From Galaxea fascicularis (taxonomy: Eukaryota > Cnidaria > Anthozoa > Scleractinia > Euphylliidae), in contig OX419338.1 of assembly GCA_948470475.1 (NCBI GenBank), forward strand, positions 5,817,205 through 5,881,204: a stretch of DNA of 64,000 nt, in the 5' to 3' direction. A program made the position numbers and the translations under genes. Positions within the stretch are counted from its first letter, which is position 1; each line of letters opens with the position of its first letter. Shown one piece after another: positions 1 through 11,774 of the stretch. Under the pieces are notes generated by a model. The model was not told where the DNA came from, did no database searches, and saw nothing but the letters and a program-made list of their open reading frames with translations.

Positions 1-1240
1 TCGTCCTCTTGTTCAGCTACGTAGCTGAAGGTAACGCGAGCTGTCCGACCTTATAAACAAGGAACAACCACCGTCGATTAAATTACTCGGTACGAAAAGA
101 TTATTAGAACTGTCTCCGCAACAAACAACGTGAGACATAATCCACAGACCTCAGAGAAAGTAATACTTACTCATGGCGACCACAGAATAAAATAACAGCC
201 ACAGAAACTCAGAAAGAACCACGTAGCAGGTCTACATCTGGAGAAAAATCGAAAGAATTCGAACTACATTCAAAGGAATTTCCCCGGTGCAACTTGGAGG
301 AGTTTTCGTAATTCAAGCCGAACTGTATTATGGGACATTCAGCTGCTTGGTATCCGCTCTTTTAGCTTGTGTTGCCGAGGCAACAAAGCAGTCCTCTGCC
401 CTTCCCACTTCCGCCTTCCCATAATTCAATTCAAGCAATGAATTATCATGAGGGGTGTAAAATAGTGACGCCAGAGAGACCTTTACCTCTTCCATTCTAC
501 GGTGGCTTATATAAAGGAGAGCTTTGGTCTAAAATATCATTTTAGGGTATCACCGTTCGAAGTTTGGTCTGGAATCAGGGAATCATATTCCAAAAGCTGA
601 TCAGCTGCATAAAGAATCGAGTATAGAAAATAGCGTTTGTGAGATAGGGAAGGAAGTTTTGGTCGTTTTGGTGTTTAGGGTCGCAAAATGCACCCGAACT
701 TGGTCTGATTATTTTAGGGTAAGGGGTTTCAGAGTCCCAGCGGCACAACCCCACCCAAACATTTGTAGAGTACTTCCCCGTGGATTAATTGCGTCTAAAC
801 TCTGCAGCTGTCAATGGCGTACAGGCGTAAAAGCTGTTTTCTATCACATAACTACACTCCATTTGTTAAATATACTGTAATAAGAAGTTCGAATAACTTC
901 ACCTCACTAGCAATAAAAAAGCTTTTTGTTTTTAAAGGTGAACTTATTTGTTATGCCAGGAATAGCTCCAAGTAAGTATGTAAGTAACTTTATTTATCCA
1001 CATATCGCATATGAGCGAAGGCTTGTTTAAATGCAAATGTGCCATAAATAATTAAGCCTACAATATCAGGAGCCCATAAATTATGGGCTCCTGACAATAT
1101 TTATACATGTAGTGTTGAAAGTAGTATTTACGGTAAGAATGATGAAGCTAAATCAAATAAATAATAAAATTGAAAATAAAGATAAAAATAATAAAATAAT
1201 AAAAATAATAATAAATAGTGTTAATTGACTGATTTACAAA
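1..1240. other. Non-coding stretch, left edge
   Basis: No supported gene. A 73-codon plus-strand frame (659-880) shows no protein-like pattern. An AT-rich tract lies at 1140-1225, just before the LINE fragment. Confidence 0.5.
1062..1095. repeat. Short hairpin containing GGAGCCCATAAATTAT
   Basis: The tract reads CAGGAGCCCATAAATTATG then its near-complement GGGCTCCTG, a stem of about 12 bp. A close relative with the same 16-nt core is at 3204-3236. Confidence 0.6.
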
Positions 1241-1258
1241 AATACAGTTGCAGTCAAA

Positions 1259-1500
1259 TTAGGCTGACAATGAAACCTTTTTTAAATTTTTCCTGAGTGC
1301 ATTTAGATCCTCAAATGTCCTAATATTGCAGTAGATCGTTCCAGTGTTTGGCGGCTTCGTAGCTGAAAGAGTGAAGCATGTGGGATGAGTTTGGTCTTGG
1401 GAGGAACAGCTTGAGATGACCACGAAGACTGTATTCGCTACTTTGAGGGTGAACATTTCCCGGATATAATTCGATGCTTGGCCGTGAATACTCTTGTATA
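1259..1500 (-). mobile_element. LINE relic, C-terminal end of the reverse-transcriptase ORF
   Basis: The minus-strand translation contains SEYSLRGHLKLFLPRP, FSYEAAKHWNDL and IRTFEDLNALRKNLK, the usual conserved tail after the polymerase domain of CR1/jockey-type LINEs (the 'A-K-WN-LP--IR' pattern). A frame shift lies near 1340. It is a truncated dead copy abutting the transposon at 1577. Confidence 0.6.
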
Positions 1501-1576
1501 CTAGAATGAGAGCTTGTCCAACGCGCCGATGTTCCAGGTTCTTTACTGAGCCAGCGATCCCTAATAGCTCTTCTTA

Positions 1577-2942
1577 TAGCCTGCAAACAGGCTCTCCATT
1601 TGGGTATTCCGAGAGATGGTCGTGTCGACCTGCTCTTTAAATGGCACGCGGTCAAAAATGGGGGATTGGGGCGGGCAAGGAAGGGAGAGCCTGCAATGGT
1701 AAGATTTGAGTTCTGCCCCCTTTTCCGCTTGACTGATCTATCAAATTATCAAAATGAAATGAACCAATCAGAACGAACCGGAAATGACCTTTTGGGTCAA
1801 GGCAGCTGTCAAAAAACTGTTCTGCGACACGTCCGCTTGTTTACACGTAAGTTGTTATGTTATGAACTCCAACGAAACATATCGACGCAAAACTGGATGG
1901 AAACCACAAAGCGTCAAATCGGTTGACGAATTTTGCAGAATTTGCAAGTGTTCGTTGAGGACAAAATAAGGCTCTCTGGGGTCTTTTGTGAACGTTTTCA
2001 AACCTTGTACAAGAGAGGGATTTTAAAATGTAGTTTTTGAATCTTTCTTGGCAAGGAAAACGATCAACCTTGTCAGAGTGGAGCACAATTTTCCGATTCG
2101 AATCTACTGGCACATCTCAATATCGACGACCTTCCGGACAACACCGCAAGCGTGAAAGTCTTAGTTTTGTCTTCGAATGGGGATGTGATGCCGTTAGAAC
2201 ACCTGAAGATAAAGCTACAATTTGCCTAATAAAGAAAAGGGGAAAGCAGCCGCAAATGCTTTCATTGTACACAAAGCTATGCGCGCTTATTGCACCAGTT
2301 AAGAGTTTGACACTACATGTATTTTGAAATGTAGAGACGTTGACGAGCTCGCAGCGTTCTCGAACAAACTGGTTGTGAAGAAAAATGAAGTGTATTTGCC
2401 GCTATGGAACGCCTGCATTCGTGGGTCGAGGGCACACCGCTTCGGCCAAGGCAAGTAAAAAATCAGGCAACTGAGGGAGCTTTCGAGTTCCACTGCTTTC
2501 AATCCTCAGAGAATTCGCATCTTCTTCCATCTGATCTGCAGTGGTGTTCTCGAGGAGTCCAGCGATTTCATCACAGCGAAAATTTGAAACACAAAGCTTT
2601 TTCCAATGATTGTAGTCAACACGGTTAGTACATCCTTTTCATTAAGGAGACTCTTAATTGCCAGGTATTGCTCTTTCTTCAGATCAATTCGCTTTTGACC
2701 CTAGAAATAATTATCCGCGTTCGCGGTGACTGAAATACCTCTGCTCACTTATTTGACATGTGTCAAGTCGAACTGGCCAATCAGCAATTTACGTTCAGAA
2801 TCTGAACGTAAATACTCAAATCGTACAAGGACCATTGCAGGCTCTCCTCTCTCTCACCCGCCCCAATCCCCTAGCTTTTGACCGCGCGCCATTAGAAAGC
2901 AAATCTCGGAATAACCCAGACGGAGAGCCTGTTTGCAGGCTA
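1577..2942. mobile_element. Non-autonomous DNA transposon with ~115 bp terminal inverted repeats
   Basis: The ends read TAGCCTGCAAACAGGCTCTC and its complement; the match continues over about 115 bp (1577-1697 against 2830-2942), including GGGGATTGGGGCGGG versus CCCGCCCCAATCCCC. The flanks CTCTTCTTA (left) and CTCTTCGTA (right) are a likely 8-9 bp target-site duplication. The interior holds broken frames: 1784-1969 (plus) includes VDEFCRICKCSLRTK, a CxxC start like that of small zinc-binding domains, and 2037-2327 continues in another frame. No transposase catalytic motif is visible, so it is a decayed or internally deleted copy. An 8-bp duplication would suit a P-element or hAT relative; the family is not settled. 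Confidence 0.72.
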
Positions 2943-3203
2943 CTCTTCGTAGGAAGTATTCAGTAAAATATTCAGTAAATTTACTCTTTTGGAAGAGCCT
3001 GCCCCTTGGGGGTTATCCTGTTAAGTTTTTACTATCATTTACATGTTGGAGTCAAGAGAGTTATTCACCAGACCTTAGTTCTATTGTTAGTTATAAATCT
3101 ACCAAAACGTTAGCACATGTAAATAAAAACAATGGGAGGCTCACGTGAGCCCAAAATTAAACATTGTACATTTTGTAACGCAGAATTTACGTTATAACTT
3201 GCA

Positions 3204-3236
3204 CCAGGAGCCCATAAATTATTTATGGCTCCTGCT
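3204..3236. repeat. Second short hairpin containing GGAGCCCATAAATTAT
   Basis: Same left arm as the hairpin at 1062-1095, a slightly different loop (TATTTATGG) and the same closing GCTCCTG. The two hairpins bracket the DNA transposon at 1577-2942. Confidence 0.6.
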
Positions 3237-3294
3237 TGCACGTATTTATTAATGAGTGTTTTCAGTTTGCTGTTCACACCATAATTTTCAAAGA

Positions 3295-3646
3295 CTGGGG
3301 TTGTTTACCATTTACATGGGAAAACCGGTTGGTCGACGGTTTGTACAAATGGTAAGCAAAAATCCGCAATGAAAAATTCCGTTCAGGATTGGCGTGTACC
3401 ATTTGCACAACCCCTACTAAATAACACGTGACACGCATCAAAATTGGAGTAGGACTTGGAACCAGTGAAAATCGCAAATGGTACACACATTTTCCGTTCG
3501 GAAATTCCGGTTGGAAATTTTGGACTACCTTTCAAGAAATCCCGTTTTCCCGTGGAAATTTCCATTCGGGAAGAAAAAATTAGTCTTCCCATTTACATTC
3601 TATCCGAAATTTCCGGATTTTTTCAGTAAATGGTAAACAACCTGGG
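3295..3646. mobile_element. MITE with GGTTGTTTACCATTTAC ends
   Basis: About 350 bp with 17-20 bp inverted ends (GGTTGTTTACCATTTAC at 3299-3315, GTAAATGGTAAACAACC at 3626-3642). The internal sequence repeats AAATGGTA and GGAAATTTCC motifs in both orientations. No coding sequence. Confidence 0.8.
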
Positions 3647-3999
3647 TCTCTGGCGTTTTCGCTCTATAGGTCTTCAGGCAGCAGCTGGTAACAAATGAAC
3701 CCGCTGCCAGATATGTGCCAAACGAAAGGTTTTTGTGAATCATCAATTTCAGCTGTGTTTGAAACTACAGCTCAGGGCAAAAAGGAAATAGGACAGAGCT
3801 CTGGGTCATATCAGTGTACAAACATCATGGGGGAGCAACAAATAAAAGAGTAGTCCTCAGATACGACACCTTTAACCACGTTTTCCTGTTAAAGCCTTAA
3901 TTTGAACTGATTCTGAGATATAACAATTCAATGAAAATGATTCAGAATCTATGAAGTACTTTCCTTCCCCATAAAGGAAAAGAGCGGTTCTACTATTTT

Positions 4000-4212
4000 A
4001 GTGCGACGCGCCTTACCGTGGCCACCCAACAAACATTTTTACAAGTCAGCCAATCAGGGTACGCCAATTTGATTGACAGACGCGCCTCCATTTGGTCGTT
4101 GCGTGTTGAAACTTTCCACGGAGGCGTGTCTGTCAATCAAATTTGAGTACCTTGATCAGTGGCTAACTTGTTAGAATGTTTGTTAGGTGGCCATGGTAAG
4201 GCGCGTCGTACT
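4000..4212. mobile_element. MITE with AGTGCGACGCGCC ends (complete copy)
   Basis: The arms start AGTGCGACGCGCCTTACCG and end with the complement GGTAAGGCGCGTCGTACT, over roughly 45 bp. An inner inverted pair (TTTGATTGACAGACGCGCC against GGCGTGTCTGTCAATCAAA) folds the middle. A truncated relative is at 48170-48315. Confidence 0.82.
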
Positions 4213-4292
4213 GTAAGAAGACTAGAGCAATTGCTAAAGCATTTACTACTCTGGCGAATTAAAAATAGTGGTAACAGCGTAATGAACCTACC

Positions 4293-4445
4293 AGAACTTC
4301 AAGTAATTACATACAGCCGGCATCAAGAGCGGGAAAATACGAGCAAGACACGGTTAGTTTTGAGCTTCTTACTTATTGGCTGAAAAAAGTAGTGCGATTT
4401 TGCTAACCGAGCTCAGAGCGGAGTAAAGCAAAGCCAAAGATAAGA
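4293..4445 (+). repeat. Fragment of the AGAGTGGTTTTCA MITE family
   Basis: Shares AAGTAATTACAT, CGGGAAAAT, and the ending AGAGCGGAGTAAA with the complete copy at 15297-15580. Both ends are lost. Confidence 0.55.
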
Positions 4446-4469
4446 GTCGCGTTTAGCCTGCATAACAGA

Positions 4470-5870
4470 CGTTTATTTACCAGTGTTGAGACGACATGTC
4501 CGAAAAATTACTCTTAATCAGAGAGCATTATGGGCGGGGACCCCAAAATGGCACTGTTCATCACAAAATTCTTTTGCGTAAGTTAGATCACTATGGTCTC
4601 CGCGGCCATATAACCATCTGGTTTTCTTATTTCTTGCATGGTCGAACTCAAACAACTCAAATTGGTCCTCCTATATTTCTGAAAGGTCAGATTCCACCTG
4701 TGGAGTGCCTCAGGGTTCTGTTCTAGGCCCACTGCTATATCAACGACATACAGGAATCACCAGATAAGCTTTGTTTCTGCCTTTTTGCCGATGATACAAA
4801 TCCTTTTTGCTGATATAAAAATCTTAAATCGTTGGAACTCCCCGTAAATCAAGAACTTAACAACATACATGATTGGTTAACCGCATTTAAATTGACCTTG
4901 AATATCAAAAAAAAAAAGTAATTTCGTTATATTTTGCCCTGCTCAAAGGAAACTTACTTATTAACCTAAACTCGTGATATTTGATAACAAAAAGAGCAAG
5001 AAGAGGGCTCTGGAGCACAAAGATTATGTCAGATATCTCGGGATTTTAATTGATAAAAATCTGTCTTGGAACACGACGATATTGACCATATTACCATTAA
5101 AGTAAGCAGAACCGTAGGATTAATCTCAAAACTACGAAACTTTCTGCCAACTCATACCCTCTTAAATATTTACCAATGCAAGCCCTTACAGCTCCTTTTT
5201 TAACATACGGTCTGGCAGCATGGGTCAGACTTGTAAATCTTAGATTGACAAGCTTCTAAAGTTGCAGAAACGAGCTCTCCTCTATTTGTTGACGCTCATG
5301 ATATCTTACCGCTAAAATTCCTTTTTTACTTCTATTTCAAGATATATCTAACGTTCATTCTTACAATTCACGTTCTTCTGCCTCTAATAACGTCTATGCC
5401 AAACCTTCTAGGCTATCCGTTCAAGCAAATTCTTTCTCTGGAATAGGAACGAAAGTGTGGGGTAAAATACCTCTAACATTAAGAAAAGCAAATACTCAAA
5501 TCAAGCAAATATTATTCAACATTTTAGGTTTTCAAGACTTTTATATAGATTTATCTGAGATCATGAAAAATCTAAAGTTGTGGTAATACTTCTCCTAATC
5601 AGCCCTCTTCCAACTAACATACACAGTTATGTAGCTGTACCTCTCTTGAATAATTCAAATTAGGTTAATGAAACGGTTTTTCTTGTCGTTATTTAATATT
5701 GTCTTTTTCCCTTTTATTTTATTAGTTAATTTCTTTTTTTGTATATTTTTGTAATTCAGCTATTAAGCCATGGCCCGCCTAGATTCAGCTGTAGATTAGC
5801 CTTTGCTAGTTGCGGGCATGCCCAAATACTGTAAATTTTAATTTGAAAAATAATAAAGTGTATAAAATCT
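4470..5870 (+). pseudogene. LINE retrotransposon relic with reverse-transcriptase motifs
   Basis: Reads in broken frames as the polymerase domain of a CR1/jockey-type LINE: VHHKILLRKLDHYGLRGHI near 4556-4612, the VP-GS-LGPLL block around 4695-4735, and the catalytic FADDT motif near 4784-4798. Further on is RYLGILIDKNLSWN near 5030-5065 and a WGKIPLTLRK-type C-terminal block near 5460. Several frame shifts and stops make it dead. The non-coding 3' end (about 5600-5870) is shared with 48588-48832 and finishes in an A-rich tail. Confidence 0.82.
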
Positions 5871-6734
5871 ATAAAAGTGTATGACGTGACTTCAAGAAAA
5901 GATTAAAAGGGTTCTTATAGAATAATCGAAACCATCTCTCAAAAGTCGTGCTCTTACTATCACAGAAATGCTGTTTATCAACAAGTAAGAAGCCTTCAGA
6001 TCAAGTTTGAAATAAAAGAATAAAACACGCAGCGGTGTGTTTTAAAAACTTATGATCAATTTATTGAACTGCTTCAAAAGTTTTACTGTACATCTATCAA
6101 TTCTTAAACTACAGCACTATTTTAGACTATTTAGGTTTTAGGTTATTCACATAATTTACCTTGAAAATCGGAGCCCGGTAAAATTTAGCCCTGCATGTCT
6201 ATATCATACAAAGATACTACTCAGAAAACATTAATTTCTTTTGTACTTCCTTCATTAATTAGTAACGATTCAAGTCATTTTAAAGTTTAAAATGATTCGG
6301 AAAGCCATATCATATTTTCCTCGTGCTCTTTATATTACACAATTCTATAAGTGTGGTGAAAACGTCTATTTGCAACTTTATTTAGCTAATTGGAAACTAC
6401 GTCCGAAAATGTAAATCGGCATCTTTTACAATTAACGCACTTGATTTGCTTGAGTATAGAATACAATGGGAGGACGTGTCTCCTTCGACCGTGTCACGAT
6501 TCTCCAGCTAGCTATAGGGTACCTCTACATATATCGATCTGATTTGTATCAATTGCCTTAAGTTTATCTTCGTCAAACTTATCACGACCACAAGAAAGAG
6601 TTATCTGTCAGTTTTTTACGAAGTGAAAAAGCCAATCGAAAGTTAAAGCTTATTGTCTTTTTTCCTTACGAAAGGAAAAACTCGCTATACCAGTGACGCT
6701 GAGCTAATCCATGCTCTAATTGAGACAAAAAATT
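5871..6734. other. Non-coding stretch between LINE relic and orphan ORF
   Basis: AT-rich, no frame of note and no clear repeat end. It may hold the 3' UTR of the minus-strand ORF at 6735 (AATAAA complement near 6060). Confidence 0.45.
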
Positions 6735-7748
6735 CTAGTCTCTATGGCAAACAGCCAGGTCTTTATCCAGGTGATTAAGGCTTGAACCTGAAAGCTCCAA
6801 GTCATCGTTGCCTTTGTTGTGGAGGCCTATCATGTTTCCCTTACCCCTCTTCTCTAGCAAAACAGAACTTCGCCCATTTTTCAATTTAATTAAGTCTTGA
6901 CTGAAAAGCTGTCTCTCTTGACAATCACATCCAGGAAAAGCCCTGCCTGCATGTTTTGGCGTTGAATGCACCTTTTCTCCTCCTTTGATCCGGGAGATTT
7001 CCACGTCTATGAATTCGTTAACTTTTTCTGGTAGATTCCGAAGAATGCTCTGTTTGCGCCGCAGAGAACACTCTTTCCCCCGTCCTTGTGGGTCGGCGCG
7101 ATATGTAAACGACCGGCGAGGGGAAAAAATATCTCTTGGTGACGCTGTAAGGGGCCATTTTTTCTCCGAGGAGAATGTTTGTAAAGTCATATCCAAATTA
7201 CATTTCTGTGACAAATCAAAGAAGCCAGACGAATTCACAGTTAAAGGACCTTTTTTTCGCCCTTGCTTTCCGTCGAAACAAAGTTCCATTTCTGCGAATG
7301 GTGAATACGCTCGTTTCGTGCTACCGCTCCATCTCCTTCCTTCCGCGATCTTCCCTTTTGTATTCGAATTTACTGCCGCTGGTGCTTGCCCAACTGTAAA
7401 ATCGTCCACATCAAGGTACCTCGGTTTCCCTCGATAGCATCCTGCTTTAGTTTCATTTTTTAGCTGCCTGCGTGCTGGCAACAGAGATATACTTGGTAAA
7501 TCACCATTATAATGATTCGTCTCTGCGTTTGCTACGGAATAATGAGGCCTGAGCAAATTTTTATCTCCACAGCTGGTTGACCTTTGAGCTGGGTTTTGTC
7601 GGTCGCGTAATTTTCCCAGGCTGAATTTTTCTTCCGAAAGATCACAAGCTTCTACAGTTCGCTCCTTGATTCTTGAGTCCGTGAATTTCAATTGTTGGTC
7701 GTCTGAGAAACTTATTTGTAAGTCATCAATTGACAAAAATGGCTCCAT
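6735..7748 (-). CDS. Orphan intronless ORF, 337 residues, probably disordered
   Basis: An open frame of 338 codons from ATG 7748 to TAG 6735, with an in-frame TGA about 30 nt upstream of the ATG. The product is polar, rich in Ser, Arg, Lys, Gly and Asp, with no signal peptide, membrane segment or recognisable domain. It begins MEPFLSIDDLQISFSDDQQ and contains basic patches such as SPRRSFTYRADPQGRGKE and a possible short helix LPEKVNEFIDVEISRIKGG. A frame this long is unlikely by chance at this base composition, but no homologue is recognised. A possible poly(A) signal on the minus strand lies near 6060. It may also be the last coding exon of a gene with 5' exons to the right. The antisense frame (6985-7437) is taken as a shadow. 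Confidence 0.55.
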   Translation of the reverse strand: MEPFLSIDDLQISFSDDQQLKFTDSRIKERTVEACDLSEEKFSLGKLRDRQNPAQRSTSCGDKNLLRPHYSVANAETNHYNGDLPSISLLPARRQLKNETKAGCYRGKPRYLDVDDFTVGQAPAAVNSNTKGKIAEGRRWSGSTKRAYSPFAEMELCFDGKQGRKKGPLTVNSSGFFDLSQKCNLDMTLQTFSSEKKWPLTASPRDIFSPRRSFTYRADPQGRGKECSLRRKQSILRNLPEKVNEFIDVEISRIKGGEKVHSTPKHAGRAFPGCDCQERQLFSQDLIKLKNGRSSVLLEKRGKGNMIGLHNKGNDDLELSGSSLNHLDKDLAVCHRD

Positions 7749-9156
7749 AATACTCTTTAGCAACTCACCTACAATTACTCAGTTTTGTTTTAGCAGAGGT
7801 TTCCTTTTTTCTGTTAAAAAGACGCTTGTTTTCGTCGAGAAGCCAAGTGTAACATACAGCTTGTAACACTAGCCGACGACTGATCACGAGCAACCTTATA
7901 TTGCGTGCGGACTGGCAAATAAACCCCGATTACTGACTTTCGAAGAGACGATTATCACATGGCTAACAAGAACTCGTGAATTTGCATAAGGAAGTTTTTC
8001 AGCCACACACCTGCTCGTGTGCTCGTGACCCAATGTTCTCCTATGTAAAGTAAGCAACCGTAGGCAGTTTTATCAGACGGTAAACTTTTGCATTGCAAAT
8101 ATGCGCTCCTTGCCCTAAACGTCAAAACGGAGAGTGGGGTTCGCATGAGTTTTTGAGCAATTTGTCCGTCATGTTAAGGTGTTGGTTTGAACGGGTAAGC
8201 GATTTTACGCCTTGTGAAAGAGTGCTGAACAAATAAACATTGACAGCTTGTTTTGCAAATTTCATCAAGGGTTTGAACGCTGAGAGTTAAATAACAATGC
8301 CGACTGCCAAGGCCAAAGCAAACGCAACAAAAAACGTTTATACAATTTGACGAGTGAAGACGTTTTGAGCAGGTTGTTTCTCTTATTATTGCCTTTGAAT
8401 TGGGTCCCATAAAAAACTCAAAATCGACCAATACTAAAATCTTTAGAAGAAGGGATTGTTTAAAACACCTGGCAGTGTTTTGGCTGGCGAAAATTGGTTC
8501 CATTGTTTTCGAATAAAAATCGTAGGAGTAGAGGAATAAATTTACGAAAAGGCAGAGCGATATAACTCACGCAGAGCAAGGAAGACATTGGTCATTTTAG
8601 CATTTTATTTTCGTAAACAGGGTTTAGAATTCGCAGACATTGATCAAGTCGTTGGCGGTAAATTTTGACGGGAATTTCCGCAACAAAAATTAGGCACGTA
8701 CTAAACTGTTTTTTCCGCACCAAAAATAGCAGTTTATTGTCAAATTCGCAACCGGACAAGGACTTCCGTTGTAGCAAACAATGGTGTGTAATCAACGTGT
8801 TTTCACACATACATTTGCTACTCGTACATTCATTACAAGAGGAAAGAAAAATACTTTAAAAGCATTTCAAAATGCCGGCGAAGAGGTTTATAGGAAACAA
8901 TGGAGTATATGAATTACTGAGCCTACTCGATTTAAAAGTACAAACTGAATATAACTAATCTTTAATCTTTAAAGTTTAATCACAGTTCGTAACCATACAT
9001 AACTTCCGTGATACAAATGGACTAGTGCTACTGGTTAACAGGACGGCAGTAGGGGGAAACCAAATTCCCATGCTAAGGCATACCCCCCCCAAAAAAAATT
9101 CATTAAAATAAAACATGTATTAAAAGACTAAACATTAGACTAAATTAAACTGATAT
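7749..9156. other. Non-coding stretch
   Basis: The longest frame is 109 codons (8174-8503, minus) with Cys- and Phe-rich sequence that matches no family I know. No splice-bounded exon seen. Confidence 0.4.
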
Positions 9157-9482
9157 TAAGGACGACGGCCGACGGCAACGAAAACGTCATTTCAAAATAT
9201 AACGTCTCGTTTCTAAACCTCTTTTCGCCATTATTGAAGTTTGATTAACTTGAAAAATGTTGTCGAACTGTGCAGGGTCTAAAATTACTATGAGCAGCAT
9301 CAAGGTAAGAAAAAAGAAAGAAAACTTAACCCGTCATGCGCTCACGCAAAAAACTAAAATTTGGTCATTTTACGTTGTTGAAATTTGCCAAAATGTCAAT
9401 CGCAGGTGCTGAGAGATTGTTTTTGCTCATTAATCCTATAACTTTGTACCGTTTTCGTTGCCGTTGCCGTCATCCTTGCTAA
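9157..9482. mobile_element. MITE of the GACGGCAACGAAAACG family, copy 1
   Basis: Left end TTAAGGACGACGGCCGACGG with CAACGAAAACGTCA, right end CGTTTTCGTTGCCGTTGCCG then TCATCCTTGCTAA. The interior keeps CATTTCAAAATATAACGTCT and GATTGTTTTTGCTCATTAA, both shared with copy 2 at 16839-17210. Confidence 0.82.
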
Positions 9483-9796
9483 GGGCCTGGCTTAACTAGG
9501 AAACATTGTTGCTGAAACAAATTCCTAGGTGGCTAAAGTACGGAAACTGGTAAGAAAAATGTTTTGCCTCTCTGGTGACAAAACCAGGAAATATTGTTTC
9601 GGAACCAAAGTAGTACGCACGCGTATTAGTACGAATATGTTTGATGAGCAGCACTGGAAACTGGTCAACGTTTTCTAAGTGGCGATATTAGGAAACACGG
9701 AAAACAAAATTTGTGTACGGAAAATATGTTTCTCGTGTGGGGTAAATTGAGAAAAATTTGTGTCCGCAACAATGTTTCTTAGTTTAGCCAGGCCCT
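9481..9796. mobile_element. MITE with AGGGCCTGGCTTAACTAGGA ends
   Basis: About 29 bp inverted ends (AGGGCCTGGCTTAACTAGGA and the complement of TTAGTTTAGCCAGGCCCT). It directly abuts the preceding MITE, sharing TAA at the junction. Confidence 0.82.
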
Positions 9797-10273
9797 ATAA
9801 CTTTACATAATCGTAACTATAACAAAATTCTCGCATTGATTGGCCATCACCAGCTATGATTAAAACTGAGAGGGGACAGAATTTGCATTAACCATGTCAG
9901 AAACCAGTTAATTACTGGAAACTTTCTGTGACTGTGCAAAAATTGCCTTGTTTTTTTTTTTTTACTGATATAGAGGGACATGGAAAGCATTGGAGACCTC
10001 AATCAAAGTGCGCAACTTGGCATTCCTCCGCAACTGCAAACTTTTTCTAAAAGTTCTAATGCTTCCATAACCGGCACGACGTCCTGGCGATCAAAAGAAT
10101 CCCTTTTGAAAAATGACATCAACAAGCAACCGAAGGAAAGCGGTTTTGCTATTCAAAATACTAGATTAGCGAGGGTGATTTTTTCTTCAGGTTAAATTAA
10201 AACGGTGGCCAACCAAAGGACATATGTATGCGGAACAAGTGCAGTTTCATCCAACAGCAAACTGGTCTCCAAG

Positions 10274-10694
10274 TTAATGGCTGCCGCACACTAGCCGATT
10301 TTTTGTCGGCCGACGAAAAATCTTCACTTGTCAGCTGGTGTGCGGTGAATTCAGACAAGTCTGCGACAAGATCGGGGCTTGTCCGGCGATATCTGACAGT
10401 GCAAGATGTCACATCTTGTCGGGCCTTGTCGGCTAGTGTGCGGTGGACCAAAACAATTTGTCGGGACTCGCGCGCGCCGCAACCAGTTAGGAAGCGTCAT
10501 GAGGGTCACGTGAATTTTCAATTTTCGCCACGTCAGTGGAATAGGCGCCATCTTGATTTTGGATGACTCGACCCCAAGCCTCGACGCGGCTTGTCGCGAC
10601 AAAAAATCGTTTAGTGTTCGTCAAGCTGATGGCCCGACAAATTTTAACCCGATTTAACCGCGACAAAACATCGGCTAGTGTGCGGCGGCCTTAA
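10274..10694. mobile_element. MITE with GCCGCACACTAGCCGA ends
   Basis: About 30 bp inverted ends (GGCTGCCGCACACTAGCCGA; right end TCGGCTAGTGTGCGGCGGCC followed by TTAAG). The motif TGTCGGCTAGTGTGCGG and its relatives recur four or more times inside in both orientations, so the interior is itself built of end-like pieces. Confidence 0.82.
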
Positions 10695-11770
10695 GAAGTG
10701 GAAGAAGAAGCCCTGGGTACTAAAGTTACACAAAACGCAGGAGCCAAAACGATCACATAAATGCTCTTTATTTCAAACAACTTTTATTCAAAAACATGAC
10801 AACTGAAAACTCGATTTAATATATATTACGATAAAGAGGTTATCTCAAAATATCTCTCTTTGTAGAATTTCATCTTTCGGTCATGTTGCAAAATTATTAT
10901 CTTTTCACAGTACTTATTTACAAAACAGTTACTTGAAGAACCATATTATTTCTGCCAAGAGCAAATAAATTACTTTTGTACAAAAGAATAAGCAAATATG
11001 TCATATAAAAGTATATTTTAAAAGGTAGGGTTGACTGAAAGTACACTGCTTGCAGTCGATTTTTCTCTCAAATTTCTCCCTTGAAATACTCTCTTGCTCA
11101 CCGGAAAAAAAAATGGAGCGTTGTTTTGCGAACATGTGCGCTGGGATGAAAACTCGACAGATTTTAGAGAAAAGGAAGACTGCTAACAGTCTAGACCGAC
11201 TGAAAGTTGTTGAAAGCCTTAACATCATCGCTAAATCGCATGATCACTTCCTTTACTCTCTTTCCTTAGGGAACTGGTCAAAAATACATGTCCCCTTTAC
11301 ATTGCTTTGTTTTGCGGTGGGCTCGGACGTCGGCATACTAATTCAGCTAGCAAAAGTCAGCATTACTAGACAACGAAAAGTGAGGTTTGAATCTCACTGT
11401 AATTTTTTACTCCTGGATAGAGGGGTGGCTGTGCAACAAAGACACCATCTTTTGACGTTAAGCAATGGGGGGTTGCAGGCAGACACCACCATCTGTTTTG
11501 TGGTTTGGAGGGTCCTGTTCGAGTGAAGTAGTTTTGACCACTTCTCTAACATATTTGATTTGAGTTTCGACATTGTGAGGACAAAATTTGTTGCTTGTCA
11601 ATATTGGGTTATGACTTGGGGCTGTATAGCTGTAACATAAACTCGACAAAAATATGGCCTTTTTTTCACGCGCATTTAGGGCACATTGGTTGGGAACTAA
11701 TCTGGTTCTGGGTTTAAATCCGGTTTAGGAATAAGAGAATACGCGGAATAAGGTTCTCGGAAAAGAACAC
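10695..11770. other. Non-coding stretch downstream of ECT2L
   Basis: No supported gene. Two AATAAA complements (10.77-10.79 kb) could end the ECT2L 3' UTR. A 158-codon plus-strand frame (11050-11526) has no protein-like pattern. Confidence 0.4.
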
Positions 11771-11774
11771 AGTT

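Noticed and set aside
6985..7437. 150-codon plus frame
   Set aside because: Antisense shadow of the longer minus-strand ORF; no separate protein pattern.
11050..11526. 158-codon plus frame
   Set aside because: No recognisable domain, no splice context, and it lies downstream of ECT2L in a non-coding stretch.
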